Assembly: GCF_042663225.1 (NCBI RefSeq)
Contig: NZ_JBHTAA010000005.1
Span: 248,001-312,000, forward strand
Origin: Haloferax namakaokahaiae
Lineage (GTDB): Archaea > Halobacteriota > Halobacteria > Halobacteriales > Haloferacaceae
DNA: 64,000 nucleotides
Direction of reading: 5' to 3'
Shown: piece after piece, positions 33,886 to 41,827 of the stretch
Position numbering within the stretch: the first letter of the stretch is position 1
How the letters are laid out: each line of letters opens with the position of its first letter
Position numbers and translations under genes: made by a program
The notes under the pieces: generated by a model
What the model was told of the DNA's origin: nothing
Database searches by the model: none
The model's input: only the letters and a program-made list of their open reading frames with translations

Positions 33886-34866
33886 ATGGTCCGCGGTACG
33901 GTTACAACACTCAGTGTCTGTGTGCTCGTATTGCTCGCTGGGTGCGTTGGCTCCGGCGATATCGCCGGCGGACCGACCACGTCGCCGACGCTCTCCCCGA
34001 CCGATTCGCCTTCCGAACCAACAGCCACCGCGACGGTGTCCGCGCAGGGCGATATCACCGTCAGGGTGGTCGAAGTCGTCGATGGTGATACGATAAAAGT
34101 CGTCATGCCCGACGGCGCGCGAGAGACAGTTCGTCTGCTCGGTGTCGATACGCCCGAGGTCTACGGGTCGAACACGCCCGACGAGTTCGAGGGCGTCCCC
34201 GAAACGGAGGAAGGAACCGGGTGCCTGCGTGAGGCCGGATACGCCGCCAGTGACTTCGCAAAGTCCCGACTTTCGAACCGAAGCGTCGAACTCCGATTCG
34301 ACGAGAAAGCCGGCGAACGCGGCTACTACGGTCGCCTGCTCGCCTACGTCGTCGTCGATGGCTCCGAGTTCAACTACGAACTCCTGACCGAGGGACACGC
34401 CCGGTTCTACGACAGTTCCTTCGAAGAACGGGTTCGCTACGAGGAAGCAGAGTTGGACGCACGCGAGCGCGGTGACGGCCTGTGGGCGTGTGCGACCGAC
34501 GGTGGCTCGGCAGGCGGTTCCGACGCGACCACCGACGACGGACTCTCGCTTTCGGTCGTCGCGGACGCGCCCGGAAACGACAACGAGAACCTCAACGGCG
34601 AGTACGTGCGACTCGTGAACGACGGCGACGACGCCATCGACCTCTCTGGCTGGACGATTGCCGACGCTGCGGGCGCGTCGTACACGTTCGCGGACGGGAC
34701 GACGCTCGACCCCGGCGACCAACTCACGCTGTACACTGGGTCGGGAACCGACTCGGCGACCGAACGCTACTGGGGGCGGGGCGGGGCCGTCTGGAACAAC
34801 GGCGGCGACACGGTCACGCTAACGACGAGCGACGGGCAACGAGTGCTGACCTACAGCTACGACTAG
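33886..34866 (+). CDS. Exported nuclease lipoprotein (SNase-lamin-tail domain)
   Basis: A 326-residue lipoprotein. N-terminal signal ends at lipobox LLAGC (Cys near 20), followed by a Thr/Pro/Ser linker. A staphylococcal-nuclease domain follows (about 57-200): VVDGDTIKV, RLLGVDTPE, then ERGYYGRLLAYV, with the catalytic Asp/Glu/Arg pattern present. After a short linker comes a lamin-tail (LTD) domain (DDAIDLSGWTIAD ... VWNNGGDTVTL). It is probably a surface nuclease used in DNA scavenging; the combination is known in haloarchaea. Confidence 0.85.
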   Translation: MVRGTVTTLSVCVLVLLAGCVGSGDIAGGPTTSPTLSPTDSPSEPTATATVSAQGDITVRVVEVVDGDTIKVVMPDGARETVRLLGVDTPEVYGSNTPDEFEGVPETEEGTGCLREAGYAASDFAKSRLSNRSVELRFDEKAGERGYYGRLLAYVVVDGSEFNYELLTEGHARFYDSSFEERVRYEEAELDARERGDGLWACATDGGSAGGSDATTDDGLSLSVVADAPGNDNENLNGEYVRLVNDGDDAIDLSGWTIADAAGASYTFADGTTLDPGDQLTLYTGSGTDSATERYWGRGGAVWNNGGDTVTLTTSDGQRVLTYSYD

Positions 34867-35057
34867 TCGATTTTCCGTGCAATTCACGCGCGACAGCTCC
34901 TTGAGCTATCGCTCACGCAGTTTCGGGGGGAAGGGGCAAGGAGCGTGTGCCCCCACAGACGTTGGTGTGCTATCTAAATGAGTCTCGTGGCCAGTTGATT
35001 GCCGAATCGGGGGGAGCCGCTCTCGTCCGCCAGTGATTACTATTGGGCATACACAAA

Positions 35058-35071
35058 GTTATTTGTATAAC
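35058..35071 (+). promoter_or_regulatory. Palindrome over a TATA-like box
   Basis: GTTAT-TTGT-ATAAC is a perfect 5-bp inverted repeat with a 4-nt loop that covers the TATA-like TTTGTATAA, about 27 bp before ATG 35093. A repressor bound here would block TBP. Confidence 0.45.
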
Positions 35072-35092
35072 CAAAGGATATGTGTGAGCAAC

Positions 35093-35488
35093 ATGAGTGC
35101 ATCCAACACGTCCGGCGTCCAAGCGGCAATCGACACGGGCCGTCCCGCCGACTTGACTCCCATCGTCCTCGAAGCAGACTGTCTGGAATCGACCGCGCCC
35201 GAGTACCTCCGCGACCTGAAGGGCGGACTCGCCGACGCGGGCTACCTGCCCGCCGAACTCACGGTCGAGGCTCACTTCGACGAGGACTGTCCGATTGCGG
35301 TCCAGCGCGAGGCCGACCGCCTGCGCGAGTACGTGCGCGTCGCCGCATTCCTCGGTGCGGGCCGTCTCGCCGTGGACGTGAACGCCGAATCCCGCCCCGA
35401 CGACATCGACTCCGCGCTCGCGGCCCTCGAAGAACGCGCCCGCCGCGAGGGAGTCACTTTTGCACGTCGGGCGTCCACAGACGCCTGA
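35093..35488 (+). CDS. Small protein coupled to a methyltransferase
   Basis: A 131-residue cytoplasmic protein that I do not recognise. It is mixed alpha/beta and acidic, with segments such as LTPIVLEADCLESTAPEYL and READRLREYVRVAAFLGAG. Its stop shares one base with the next start (TGATG), so it is probably co-translated with the methyltransferase and may act with it (inference). Leaderless start fits the box at 35061-35070. Confidence 0.6.
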   Translation: MSASNTSGVQAAIDTGRPADLTPIVLEADCLESTAPEYLRDLKGGLADAGYLPAELTVEAHFDEDCPIAVQREADRLREYVRVAAFLGAGRLAVDVNAESRPDDIDSALAALEERARREGVTFARRASTDA

Positions 35489-36126
35489 TGGCAACGAAAG
35501 CCGCACTGGAGGCGCAACTCGCGGTCGTCGCGGGATTCGAATCGCCGAAGGTCGCGCTCGAACAGTATCCGACGCCGCCAGAACTCGCCGCACACCTCGT
35601 CCACTTCGCCGACCTCCGGGGCGACATCGAAGACCGAACCGTCGTGGACCTCGGGTCCGGAACTGGCATGCTCGCACTCGGTGCTGCCCTCCGCTCACCT
35701 GAACGCGTCGTCGGCGTCGAACTCGATGCCGATGCACTCAGCGGTGCCCTCGACAACGCCCGTCGAGTCGGCACCCACACGCCGATTCACTGGGTTCGCG
35801 CCGATGCGACCCGTCTACCGCTCTGTTTCGATGAACACGCTGACGACCGAGACGTCACCGTGCTCATGAACCCACCCTTCGGTGCCCAACAGGGCAACGA
35901 ACACGCCGACCGCGCGTTTCTCGAAACGGTCTCAGAAATCGCCGACGTGTCCTACTCGGTCCACAACGAGGGGAGCAAGGAGTTCGTCGAGTCGTTCGCC
36001 AACGACAACGGCGGCGAGTTGACCGACGCGTTCCGCGCGACGTTCGACCTCGAACACCAGTTCGAGTTCCACGAGTCGGCGCGCCACCAACTCGACGCGG
36101 AAGTGTTCCGTATCGAGTGGGAGTAA
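35488..36126 (+). CDS. N6-adenine rRNA-type methyltransferase (METTL5-like)
   Basis: A 212-residue SAM-dependent methyltransferase. Seen: SAM motif I VVDLGSGTGMLALGA near 49-63, a later VGVELDADAL, and the catalytic N6-adenine motif NPPF in LMNPPFGAQQGNEHADRAF near 129-147. Size and motif resemble archaeal METTL5/Trm-type enzymes that modify rRNA adenine. Actual target not shown. It follows the small unknown gene in coupled fashion. Confidence 0.8.
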   Translation: MATKAALEAQLAVVAGFESPKVALEQYPTPPELAAHLVHFADLRGDIEDRTVVDLGSGTGMLALGAALRSPERVVGVELDADALSGALDNARRVGTHTPIHWVRADATRLPLCFDEHADDRDVTVLMNPPFGAQQGNEHADRAFLETVSEIADVSYSVHNEGSKEFVESFANDNGGELTDAFRATFDLEHQFEFHESARHQLDAEVFRIEWE

Positions 36127-36139
36127 TCGGCAGTTTGGA

Positions 36140-37792
36140 TTAGTTGTACGTCTCTTCTCTCGCAACCCGCACTCGCGTGCCGCCGAACTCGGCGAAGATT
36201 TTCGACTCGTCTCTGACGAATCGTATCTGGTCGTAGACGACGCTCACGTTCTCGGTCGGCAGCGGCCCTCGGACCGTCTGGTTGTCTCTGTTCACGGCGA
36301 TGTCGTAGCCCGTCTCGGTCGGAACGATAGAGACGTTTCGCCCGCCGACGATTGGTTCCGAACGCACTGGCCCCGTCGTGTGCGCGAGCACCGTCTCGTT
36401 GTCGGTAACGAGGAACACGCGATAAGCGGTCGAACCCCCGGAGACGACGTAGCCGTCGCGGACCGCGGTGACCTCGTCTCGCCAGCCGACGCCGCCGAGG
36501 CGAACCGTGGAGTGGCCCGAGAAGGCCAACTGCCCGGCCGAGACGGCCGTCGTCCATATTCCGCGCCTCTCACTCTGGACGATGACCCCCGAGGTGTTCG
36601 TCGTAGTCGATTCGCCGAACAGTTCGAGGTCGAAAGCGGCGGTCAGTCCGTTCGGGACGTTCTCGGCGTAGGTCACCTCGTAGTCGCGGACCGTCACCGA
36701 TTCGCCGGGCAGGTCCTCGCCGCTGGCCGTATAGAGGTTGTACGGCACCGACGGTCCGACTAAACTCGCGCTCACGAGGATGAGAACAGTGAATCCGACC
36801 TGCCAGCGACCGGCGGAAAACAGCGTTCCCTCGGTCGCATCGCGCTTGAGCGGTCGATACGACGAGGCGACAGTCAGCGCGACGATGAGCGCTAAGACGA
36901 CGATGAGCGCGAAGCCGACCGCGCGGAACAGGACGTACGTTCCCGACCCGCGGAACCAGTAGACGGCCCACATCGACTCGCCGACGGCGAAGAGGAGGAC
37001 GCCCGCGAAGCTTCGAAGCCCGCTGGGTGGCGTCTCGTTCCGCGAACGCATCAGTCCGATGCCGAGGAGGAGACCCGTCAAGAGACCGAGCGCGTGGCCT
37101 TGCAGGGCGATTTCGGCCCACCACGGCGAGGAGAACACCGGTCCCGCGCTCGCGGTCAACTCGGGCGAAATCATCGCGTCGTAGAACAGGCGAAGCACGC
37201 GCCCCGAGAAGAACACGAGAATCGTCGTCAGCGGGCGCGTGACGAGTGCGAACCCGGCGAAGGCGAAGACCACGCCCGAGAAGCCGATGACCGGCCCGAG
37301 TGCGAACACCGACCCGAGCAGTCCGACGACGAAGACGACGAGCGGGAAGACGACGAAGGCGCGAACGTAGGGGTTCTCGCGCCACGACCCGAACGACGTC
37401 GAACCGCGTCGTGTCGGGTAGTGACTCCAGATGTACTCCGCGAGTGGGGCGAGCGTCAGCGTCCCGACGAGGTTTCCGGTGAGGTGTCCGGCCCCCGAGT
37501 GGGAGAATGCGGCGAACGCCATCCCCGTCGGGTAGAGATACGACCACGCTCGGAAGGGAACGACGAGCGGTCGGTACCACGACGAGTAGCCGCCCTGAAC
37601 GAAGAGATAGACGCCGAGGACGCCCGCGACGCTGACGAGCGTCCCCCACGGGAGGCCGAAGAGGAAGCGACGACGGAGCTGTCGCGTGATTCGTCCGGGC
37701 TTATCGACGAGCGTGAGTGCCGCGAGCGCGACGACGAGGGCGACGATAAGTGCAAGCCGGTGGAACGGAATCCAACCGGGAAGAGAGAGCAT
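36140..37792 (-). CDS. Rhomboid-family intramembrane protease
   Basis: A 550-residue membrane protein. Rhomboid core with a long N-terminal part, the nucleophile in VIGFSGVVFAFAGF (Ser near 172) and the catalytic His in ALQGHALGLLTGLLLG (near 234), spaced across six core segments. After residue ~345 a long non-membrane domain of about 200 residues follows (Thr/Val/Asn-rich, many N-x-S/T sites such as NTS and NVS), probably extracytoplasmic. In Haloferax volcanii a rhomboid (RhoII) affects S-layer N-glycosylation; this is a plausible orthologue. Confidence 0.85.
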   Translation of the reverse strand: MLSLPGWIPFHRLALIVALVVALAALTLVDKPGRITRQLRRRFLFGLPWGTLVSVAGVLGVYLFVQGGYSSWYRPLVVPFRAWSYLYPTGMAFAAFSHSGAGHLTGNLVGTLTLAPLAEYIWSHYPTRRGSTSFGSWRENPYVRAFVVFPLVVFVVGLLGSVFALGPVIGFSGVVFAFAGFALVTRPLTTILVFFSGRVLRLFYDAMISPELTASAGPVFSSPWWAEIALQGHALGLLTGLLLGIGLMRSRNETPPSGLRSFAGVLLFAVGESMWAVYWFRGSGTYVLFRAVGFALIVVLALIVALTVASSYRPLKRDATEGTLFSAGRWQVGFTVLILVSASLVGPSVPYNLYTASGEDLPGESVTVRDYEVTYAENVPNGLTAAFDLELFGESTTTNTSGVIVQSERRGIWTTAVSAGQLAFSGHSTVRLGGVGWRDEVTAVRDGYVVSGGSTAYRVFLVTDNETVLAHTTGPVRSEPIVGGRNVSIVPTETGYDIAVNRDNQTVRGPLPTENVSVVYDQIRFVRDESKIFAEFGGTRVRVAREETYN

Positions 37793-37933
37793 ATGCTACC
37801 TGTGTCGTGCGAACGTGTCGTAATGAAACCCGCGGAGAAAAGTGTGCGGGCTGTCAGCGAAGCACACGAGCCAGACGGTCACGACGCGTCAGCGATGCGG
37901 CCTGCGGCGGTCGTACTCGCGCGAGTGCCGCGA

Positions 37934-38212
37934 TTAGATTTTGCTCTCGGCGTCTTCTGCGAGTTCTTCCATTCGCTTGCCGACGCGGCCGGCACTGGAG
38001 AACTCGTCGGTACTCATCGCACTTGCGAGTGCGTTGCCGAGTACGAAGACGGCGTGCTTGTGCTCGCTCTTGGATTTGTGGACGTGCGAGGGGTCTACGC
38101 TGAGTTCGTCGTAGGGGTCGAACAGGCCGTCTGGGACCTCTTCGCGCGCCTGGAAGTGTTCTTTGATGATGACCATCTGTTCGTGTAGCTCGAGCAGCTC
38201 GTCTTTGTGCAT
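37934..38212 (-). CDS. UPF0058 family protein
   Basis: A 92-residue helical protein starting MHKDELLELHEQMVIIK with KSEHKHAVFVLGNALASAMS later: the pattern of the archaeal UPF0058 family. Its role is unknown. The gene is monocistronic-looking, between the rhomboid and an RHH gene on the same strand. Confidence 0.8.
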   Translation of the reverse strand: MHKDELLELHEQMVIIKEHFQAREEVPDGLFDPYDELSVDPSHVHKSKSEHKHAVFVLGNALASAMSTDEFSSAGRVGKRMEELAEDAESKI

Positions 38213-38270
38213 GAGAGTTCGTTAGGTGCGAGGGTATTTTAACAGTTATTGGAACCGTCTGTCAGGAATC

Positions 38271-38483
38271 TCAGAAGACGTACTCGTCTTCGTGACCCAT
38301 CATTCCGTCGTCTTCGAAGGTATGGTCGTCCGTTGACATCGGGCCACTCGTCTTGTACGCACGGATTCCCGTAGACAGGAGGTCTTCGATTGCTTCATCG
38401 CGGTTCACGAACTCGCCTTGTTCGACGAGCTGCACGATTTGCATCTCCAGGTGTTCCGGCACGGTAATCTCTACTTTGGGCAT
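38271..38483 (-). CDS. RHH-type small regulator
   Basis: A 70-residue protein with an N-terminal RHH pattern (PKVEITVPEHLEMQIVQLV, then GEFVNRDEAIEDLLSTGIR) and a polar acidic tail with Met/His (MSTDDHTFEDDGMMGHEDE). DNA binding is likely; target unknown. It may bind metal through the tail (inference, weak). It is divergent from the molybdopterin protein. Confidence 0.7.
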   Translation of the reverse strand: MPKVEITVPEHLEMQIVQLVEQGEFVNRDEAIEDLLSTGIRAYKTSGPMSTDDHTFEDDGMMGHEDEYVF

Positions 38484-38655
38484 CTGAACGTCCGACGCTT
38501 TGAAAGGGCTGTATTTAACTCTGCCGGGGAATCCATTTGTATATCAATCCAATTTACCGACACATTAGTGAACGGCAACACATTTTCACGGCGATTTCTG
38601 CCCATTCCAATCGATGAGTCGTTAGTGATACGTGTATCGGGTCGAAGGATACGAC

Positions 38656-39249
38656 ATGAGCAACGATGTGACCCATCTCTACGAGGAGTTCGGTGGCGAG
38701 CGTCTCCCGCCGGGACAGCGAGAGACACAGCGCTTTCCCGTCCTCTCGAAGAGCGGCACGCCCTCGTGGGACCCCGAGACGTGGGCGTTCGAAGCCTGGG
38801 GTGCGGTGGACAACCCGCTCTCCCTCTCGTTCGACGAGTTCCGAGACCTGCCCTCCGAGACGCAGATTCAGGACTTCCACTGCGTCACCGGGTGGAGCAA
38901 GTTCGACTGCGAGTTCGAGGGCGTCACGTTCCCGACGCTCGCCGAGGAAGCGGGCGTCCAGTCCGACGCGGTCCACGTGATGTTCCACGCGCTCGACGGC
39001 TACACGACGAACCTCCCGCTCGAAACCTGCATGCGCGACGAGGTCATGTTCGTCTGGGGCTACGACGGCGACGACCTGCCGGCGGACCACGGCGGCCCCC
39101 TCCGCGTCGTCACCCCGCACAAGTACGCGTACAAGGGCGCGAAGTGGGTCACTGGCGTCGAGTTCCTCACCGAACCCGAACGCGGCTACTGGGAGAAGCG
39201 CGGCTACTCGAACACCGCGAACCCGTGGAACGAAGAGCGGTACAGTTAG
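38656..39249 (+). CDS. Molybdopterin (sulfite-oxidase fold) protein
   Basis: A 197-residue SUOX-fold protein. The Mo-ligating Cys is in DFHCVTGWSKFDC (Cys76). DHGGPLRVVTPHKYAYKGAKW is the conserved cofactor-binding and phosphate loop. It is much like the YedY/MsrP catalytic domain but without signal peptide, so it is probably cytoplasmic. Its substrate is unknown. ATG 38656 chosen because the upstream ATG adds an unrelated 8 residues. Confidence 0.85.
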   Translation: MSNDVTHLYEEFGGERLPPGQRETQRFPVLSKSGTPSWDPETWAFEAWGAVDNPLSLSFDEFRDLPSETQIQDFHCVTGWSKFDCEFEGVTFPTLAEEAGVQSDAVHVMFHALDGYTTNLPLETCMRDEVMFVWGYDGDDLPADHGGPLRVVTPHKYAYKGAKWVTGVEFLTEPERGYWEKRGYSNTANPWNEERYS

Positions 39250-39277
39250 ACGGCCTCGGTTTTTCAAACGGCTGTCC

Positions 39278-40273
39278 TCACGTGCTCCGCTCTTTTCGGA
39301 CGAGTTCCGCACAGCGCTCGGGATGCGAGAGGTACGGAATGTGTCCCGCATCGACGGTTTCGAACCGCACGTCCGGGAGTAACTCGACGAAGCGGCGCAC
39401 CTCGTCGGGTGTTCCGAGCGGGTCGTGGTCACCCCAGATGACTGTCGTCGGTCGCTCGACCGAACGCAGCTCCGCGTCACGGATACAGCGTCCCTGTCGC
39501 CACCCACGAACCCCGATGAGCGCGTCGAACTCGCTTCGCCCCGCCAGCGCCGATTTCGGGTCTGCTTCGTGGGCGGCGATAGCGCGGACGAAGGCTGGAT
39601 GCCGTTCGATTGCGTCCGCTTCCCCGAACACCGCGGCCACGTCGTAGACGCCCGCCTCGCCCGATTTCTGGAATCGTCTGATGACGCTCCCGAGGAGCGG
39701 GGTCGCAAGCAACCGAAACGCGAGCGGTGGCGACGTGCCAGGGAACCCCGGGACGGCGCCGACGAGGAACAATCGACGGACTCGTTCGGGATGAGACCCC
39801 GCGAACAGAATGCTCGCGTGGCCGCCCATGGAGTGACCGACGAGGTCGGCGCGCTCGATTCCCATCTCGTCGAGGACGCCTTCGAGCGTGCTGACAACGG
39901 TCTGCCGGACGTTCGAGGCAGTGTAGACGAACCCGTCGCTCGACCCGTACCCCGGTCGGTCGAAAGTGAGCATTCGCGTGTTCTCGTACTGCCCCATCAG
40001 TGGCGCGAGAAAGGCCCCGAATTCGGCCGTCCCGTGGACGAAAACCAGTGGGACGTCGTCGTCTGGCGGCGCTGCGTCGTCACTCGGTGGATTCGTGGGT
40101 CCAGTGTCGAGAACGTGCACACGCACACGGGGGCGCTCGAGTTCGACGAATCTCGATTGCGCGTCGAGTCCCGCGTCTTCCAACAGCACATCTCGTGCGC
40201 GCTCGAACGCGGCCGTCGGACCGTACGGTGAACGCGCGACCGTCTCCGTGTCACTTCTCCACCGTGTCGCCAT
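39278..40273 (-). CDS. Alpha/beta-hydrolase
   Basis: A 331-residue alpha/beta-hydrolase. Oxyanion-hole motif VFVHGTAEF, nucleophile elbow VGHSMGGHASILF (Ser near 157), acid in VIWGDHDPLG, and catalytic His in DAGHIPYLSHPE are all in order. The first 50 residues precede the core. Substrate unknown; esterase or lipase-like. It is divergent from menF, so a MenH-like role is possible but unsupported by motif. Confidence 0.8.
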   Translation of the reverse strand: MATRWRSDTETVARSPYGPTAAFERARDVLLEDAGLDAQSRFVELERPRVRVHVLDTGPTNPPSDDAAPPDDDVPLVFVHGTAEFGAFLAPLMGQYENTRMLTFDRPGYGSSDGFVYTASNVRQTVVSTLEGVLDEMGIERADLVGHSMGGHASILFAGSHPERVRRLFLVGAVPGFPGTSPPLAFRLLATPLLGSVIRRFQKSGEAGVYDVAAVFGEADAIERHPAFVRAIAAHEADPKSALAGRSEFDALIGVRGWRQGRCIRDAELRSVERPTTVIWGDHDPLGTPDEVRRFVELLPDVRFETVDAGHIPYLSHPERCAELVRKERST

Positions 40274-40506
40274 CGACTCTCCTCCAGTGCTCGCCCGATT
40301 CTCTCACCGCTCGTTTCGGACCGAACTGTTGGTACACGTACGCCTTGTTCAAGGTTAACAATTAGCAAGAAAAGGGAATTCTCCCGTTCGACAGCCGAAC
40401 CAGCGGATTGGTGGGCAGAACCGTCGGTCGAGGTCGCCGAGCGACAGCCACTCGTGTCGGGACAGAAGGGAGAGGTTCAAGCGTCCCCGGTCCTGAACGT
40501 CGTGCG

Positions 40507-41826
40507 ATGGAACCGTTGCGGACCGACGAGATCGTAACCCAGCTCGTCAGTAGGTCGGTTCGAATCGCCGCACCGCCGGTCGAGGCGGCGCTCGCGGCGA
40601 TGAAGCGTCCACGAACGATGTGGACGGCGGACGACGAACCTACTGTCGTTGGCGGCGGCGAAGCCGTCGCGGTCGAGGCCGACGGCCCCGCCCGACTCAC
40701 TCGCGTCCGCGAGACGGCGACCGCACTGTTCGCCGACGCGGATTTCGACGGCCCCGAGGTCGCCCAACCGCGCTTTTTCGGCGGACTCGCCTTCCACGAG
40801 GACGCGACCGGCCGCGACCCGTGGACCGACTTTCCGGCCGCGCGCTTCGTCGTCCCCGAGGTGCAACTCGTCTTCGACGGCGACGACGCGTGGGTGACAC
40901 TAACTGTCCGCGACGGAGACGCCGAGTCGCTCGCAGACCGATTAGAAGACCTCAGTGAGACGTTCGAGTCACTCACAGAGACCACGCCCGCGGACCCCCC
41001 GGGCGTGGTGGGTCGCCACCGAACGACGTCGCTGGAGGCGTGGCACGAGAGCGTCGATGCCGCCGTCTCGCGGATTCGCGCCGGCGACCTTCGGAAAGTC
41101 GTGCTCGCGCAGGCGCTCGAAGTCGAACTCGAAGCGGCGATTTCGGTCCCGGACATGCTGGCCCGCCTCGGGACGGCTTACCCGGACTGTCACCGCTTCC
41201 TCGTCGAACCCGAGACGGGCGCGAGCTTTGTGGGCGCGACGCCCGAGCGCCTCGTCTCGATTCGAGGGAAGACGGTCGAAACCGGTGCGCTGGCCGGGAC
41301 GACCGGTCGCGGCGATACCGACGACGAAGACGAGTGGCTCGCCGAAGAGTTGCTGGCGAGCACGAAGGACAACCACGAACACGAACTCGTCGCGGAGGCG
41401 ATTCGGGAGCAACTCGACCCCTTCTGCGAGTCGATTCGCGTCGGCGAGCGCGGCATCCGAAAGCTCGCCACCGTCCAGCACCTCTGGACGCCGATCGACG
41501 CGACGCTCGAACAGGACGAACACGTGCTGTCGGTCGTCGAAGCGCTCCACCCGACGCCCGCAGTCGGCGGACTACCGCCTGCGGAGGCATTCGACGTGAT
41601 ACGCGACACCGAACCGTTCGACCGTGGCTGGTACGCCGCACCAGTCGGCTGGTTCGACGCCGACGGCAACGGCAGTTTCGCGGTGGCGATTCGCTCGGCC
41701 GTCGTGAACGAGACGCTTGCGACGCTCTTCGCTGGCGTCGGCCTCGTCGCCGACTCGGACCCCGACGCAGAGTGGGACGAAGTGCAACTCAAATACCGAC
41801 CGATTCTGGACGAACTCGAAGATTAA
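40507..41826 (+). CDS. menF: Isochorismate synthase
   Basis: A 439-residue chorismate-using enzyme. The C-terminal chorismate-binding domain has KVVLAQALEVEL, SFVGATPERLVS, GALAGTTGRG, STKDNHEHELV and the metal-binding segment EALHPTPAVGG with GSFAVAIRSA. It converts chorismate to isochorismate, the first step to menaquinone. Position directly before menD (1 bp between stop and next ATG) selects MenF over a salicylate or siderophore role. ATG 40507 rather than 40408, as the extra upstream residues are Arg-rich and non-conserved. Confidence 0.92.
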   Translation: MEPLRTDEIVTQLVSRSVRIAAPPVEAALAAMKRPRTMWTADDEPTVVGGGEAVAVEADGPARLTRVRETATALFADADFDGPEVAQPRFFGGLAFHEDATGRDPWTDFPAARFVVPEVQLVFDGDDAWVTLTVRDGDAESLADRLEDLSETFESLTETTPADPPGVVGRHRTTSLEAWHESVDAAVSRIRAGDLRKVVLAQALEVELEAAISVPDMLARLGTAYPDCHRFLVEPETGASFVGATPERLVSIRGKTVETGALAGTTGRGDTDDEDEWLAEELLASTKDNHEHELVAEAIREQLDPFCESIRVGERGIRKLATVQHLWTPIDATLEQDEHVLSVVEALHPTPAVGGLPPAEAFDVIRDTEPFDRGWYAAPVGWFDADGNGSFAVAIRSAVVNETLATLFAGVGLVADSDPDAEWDEVQLKYRPILDELED

Positions 41827-41827
41827 G

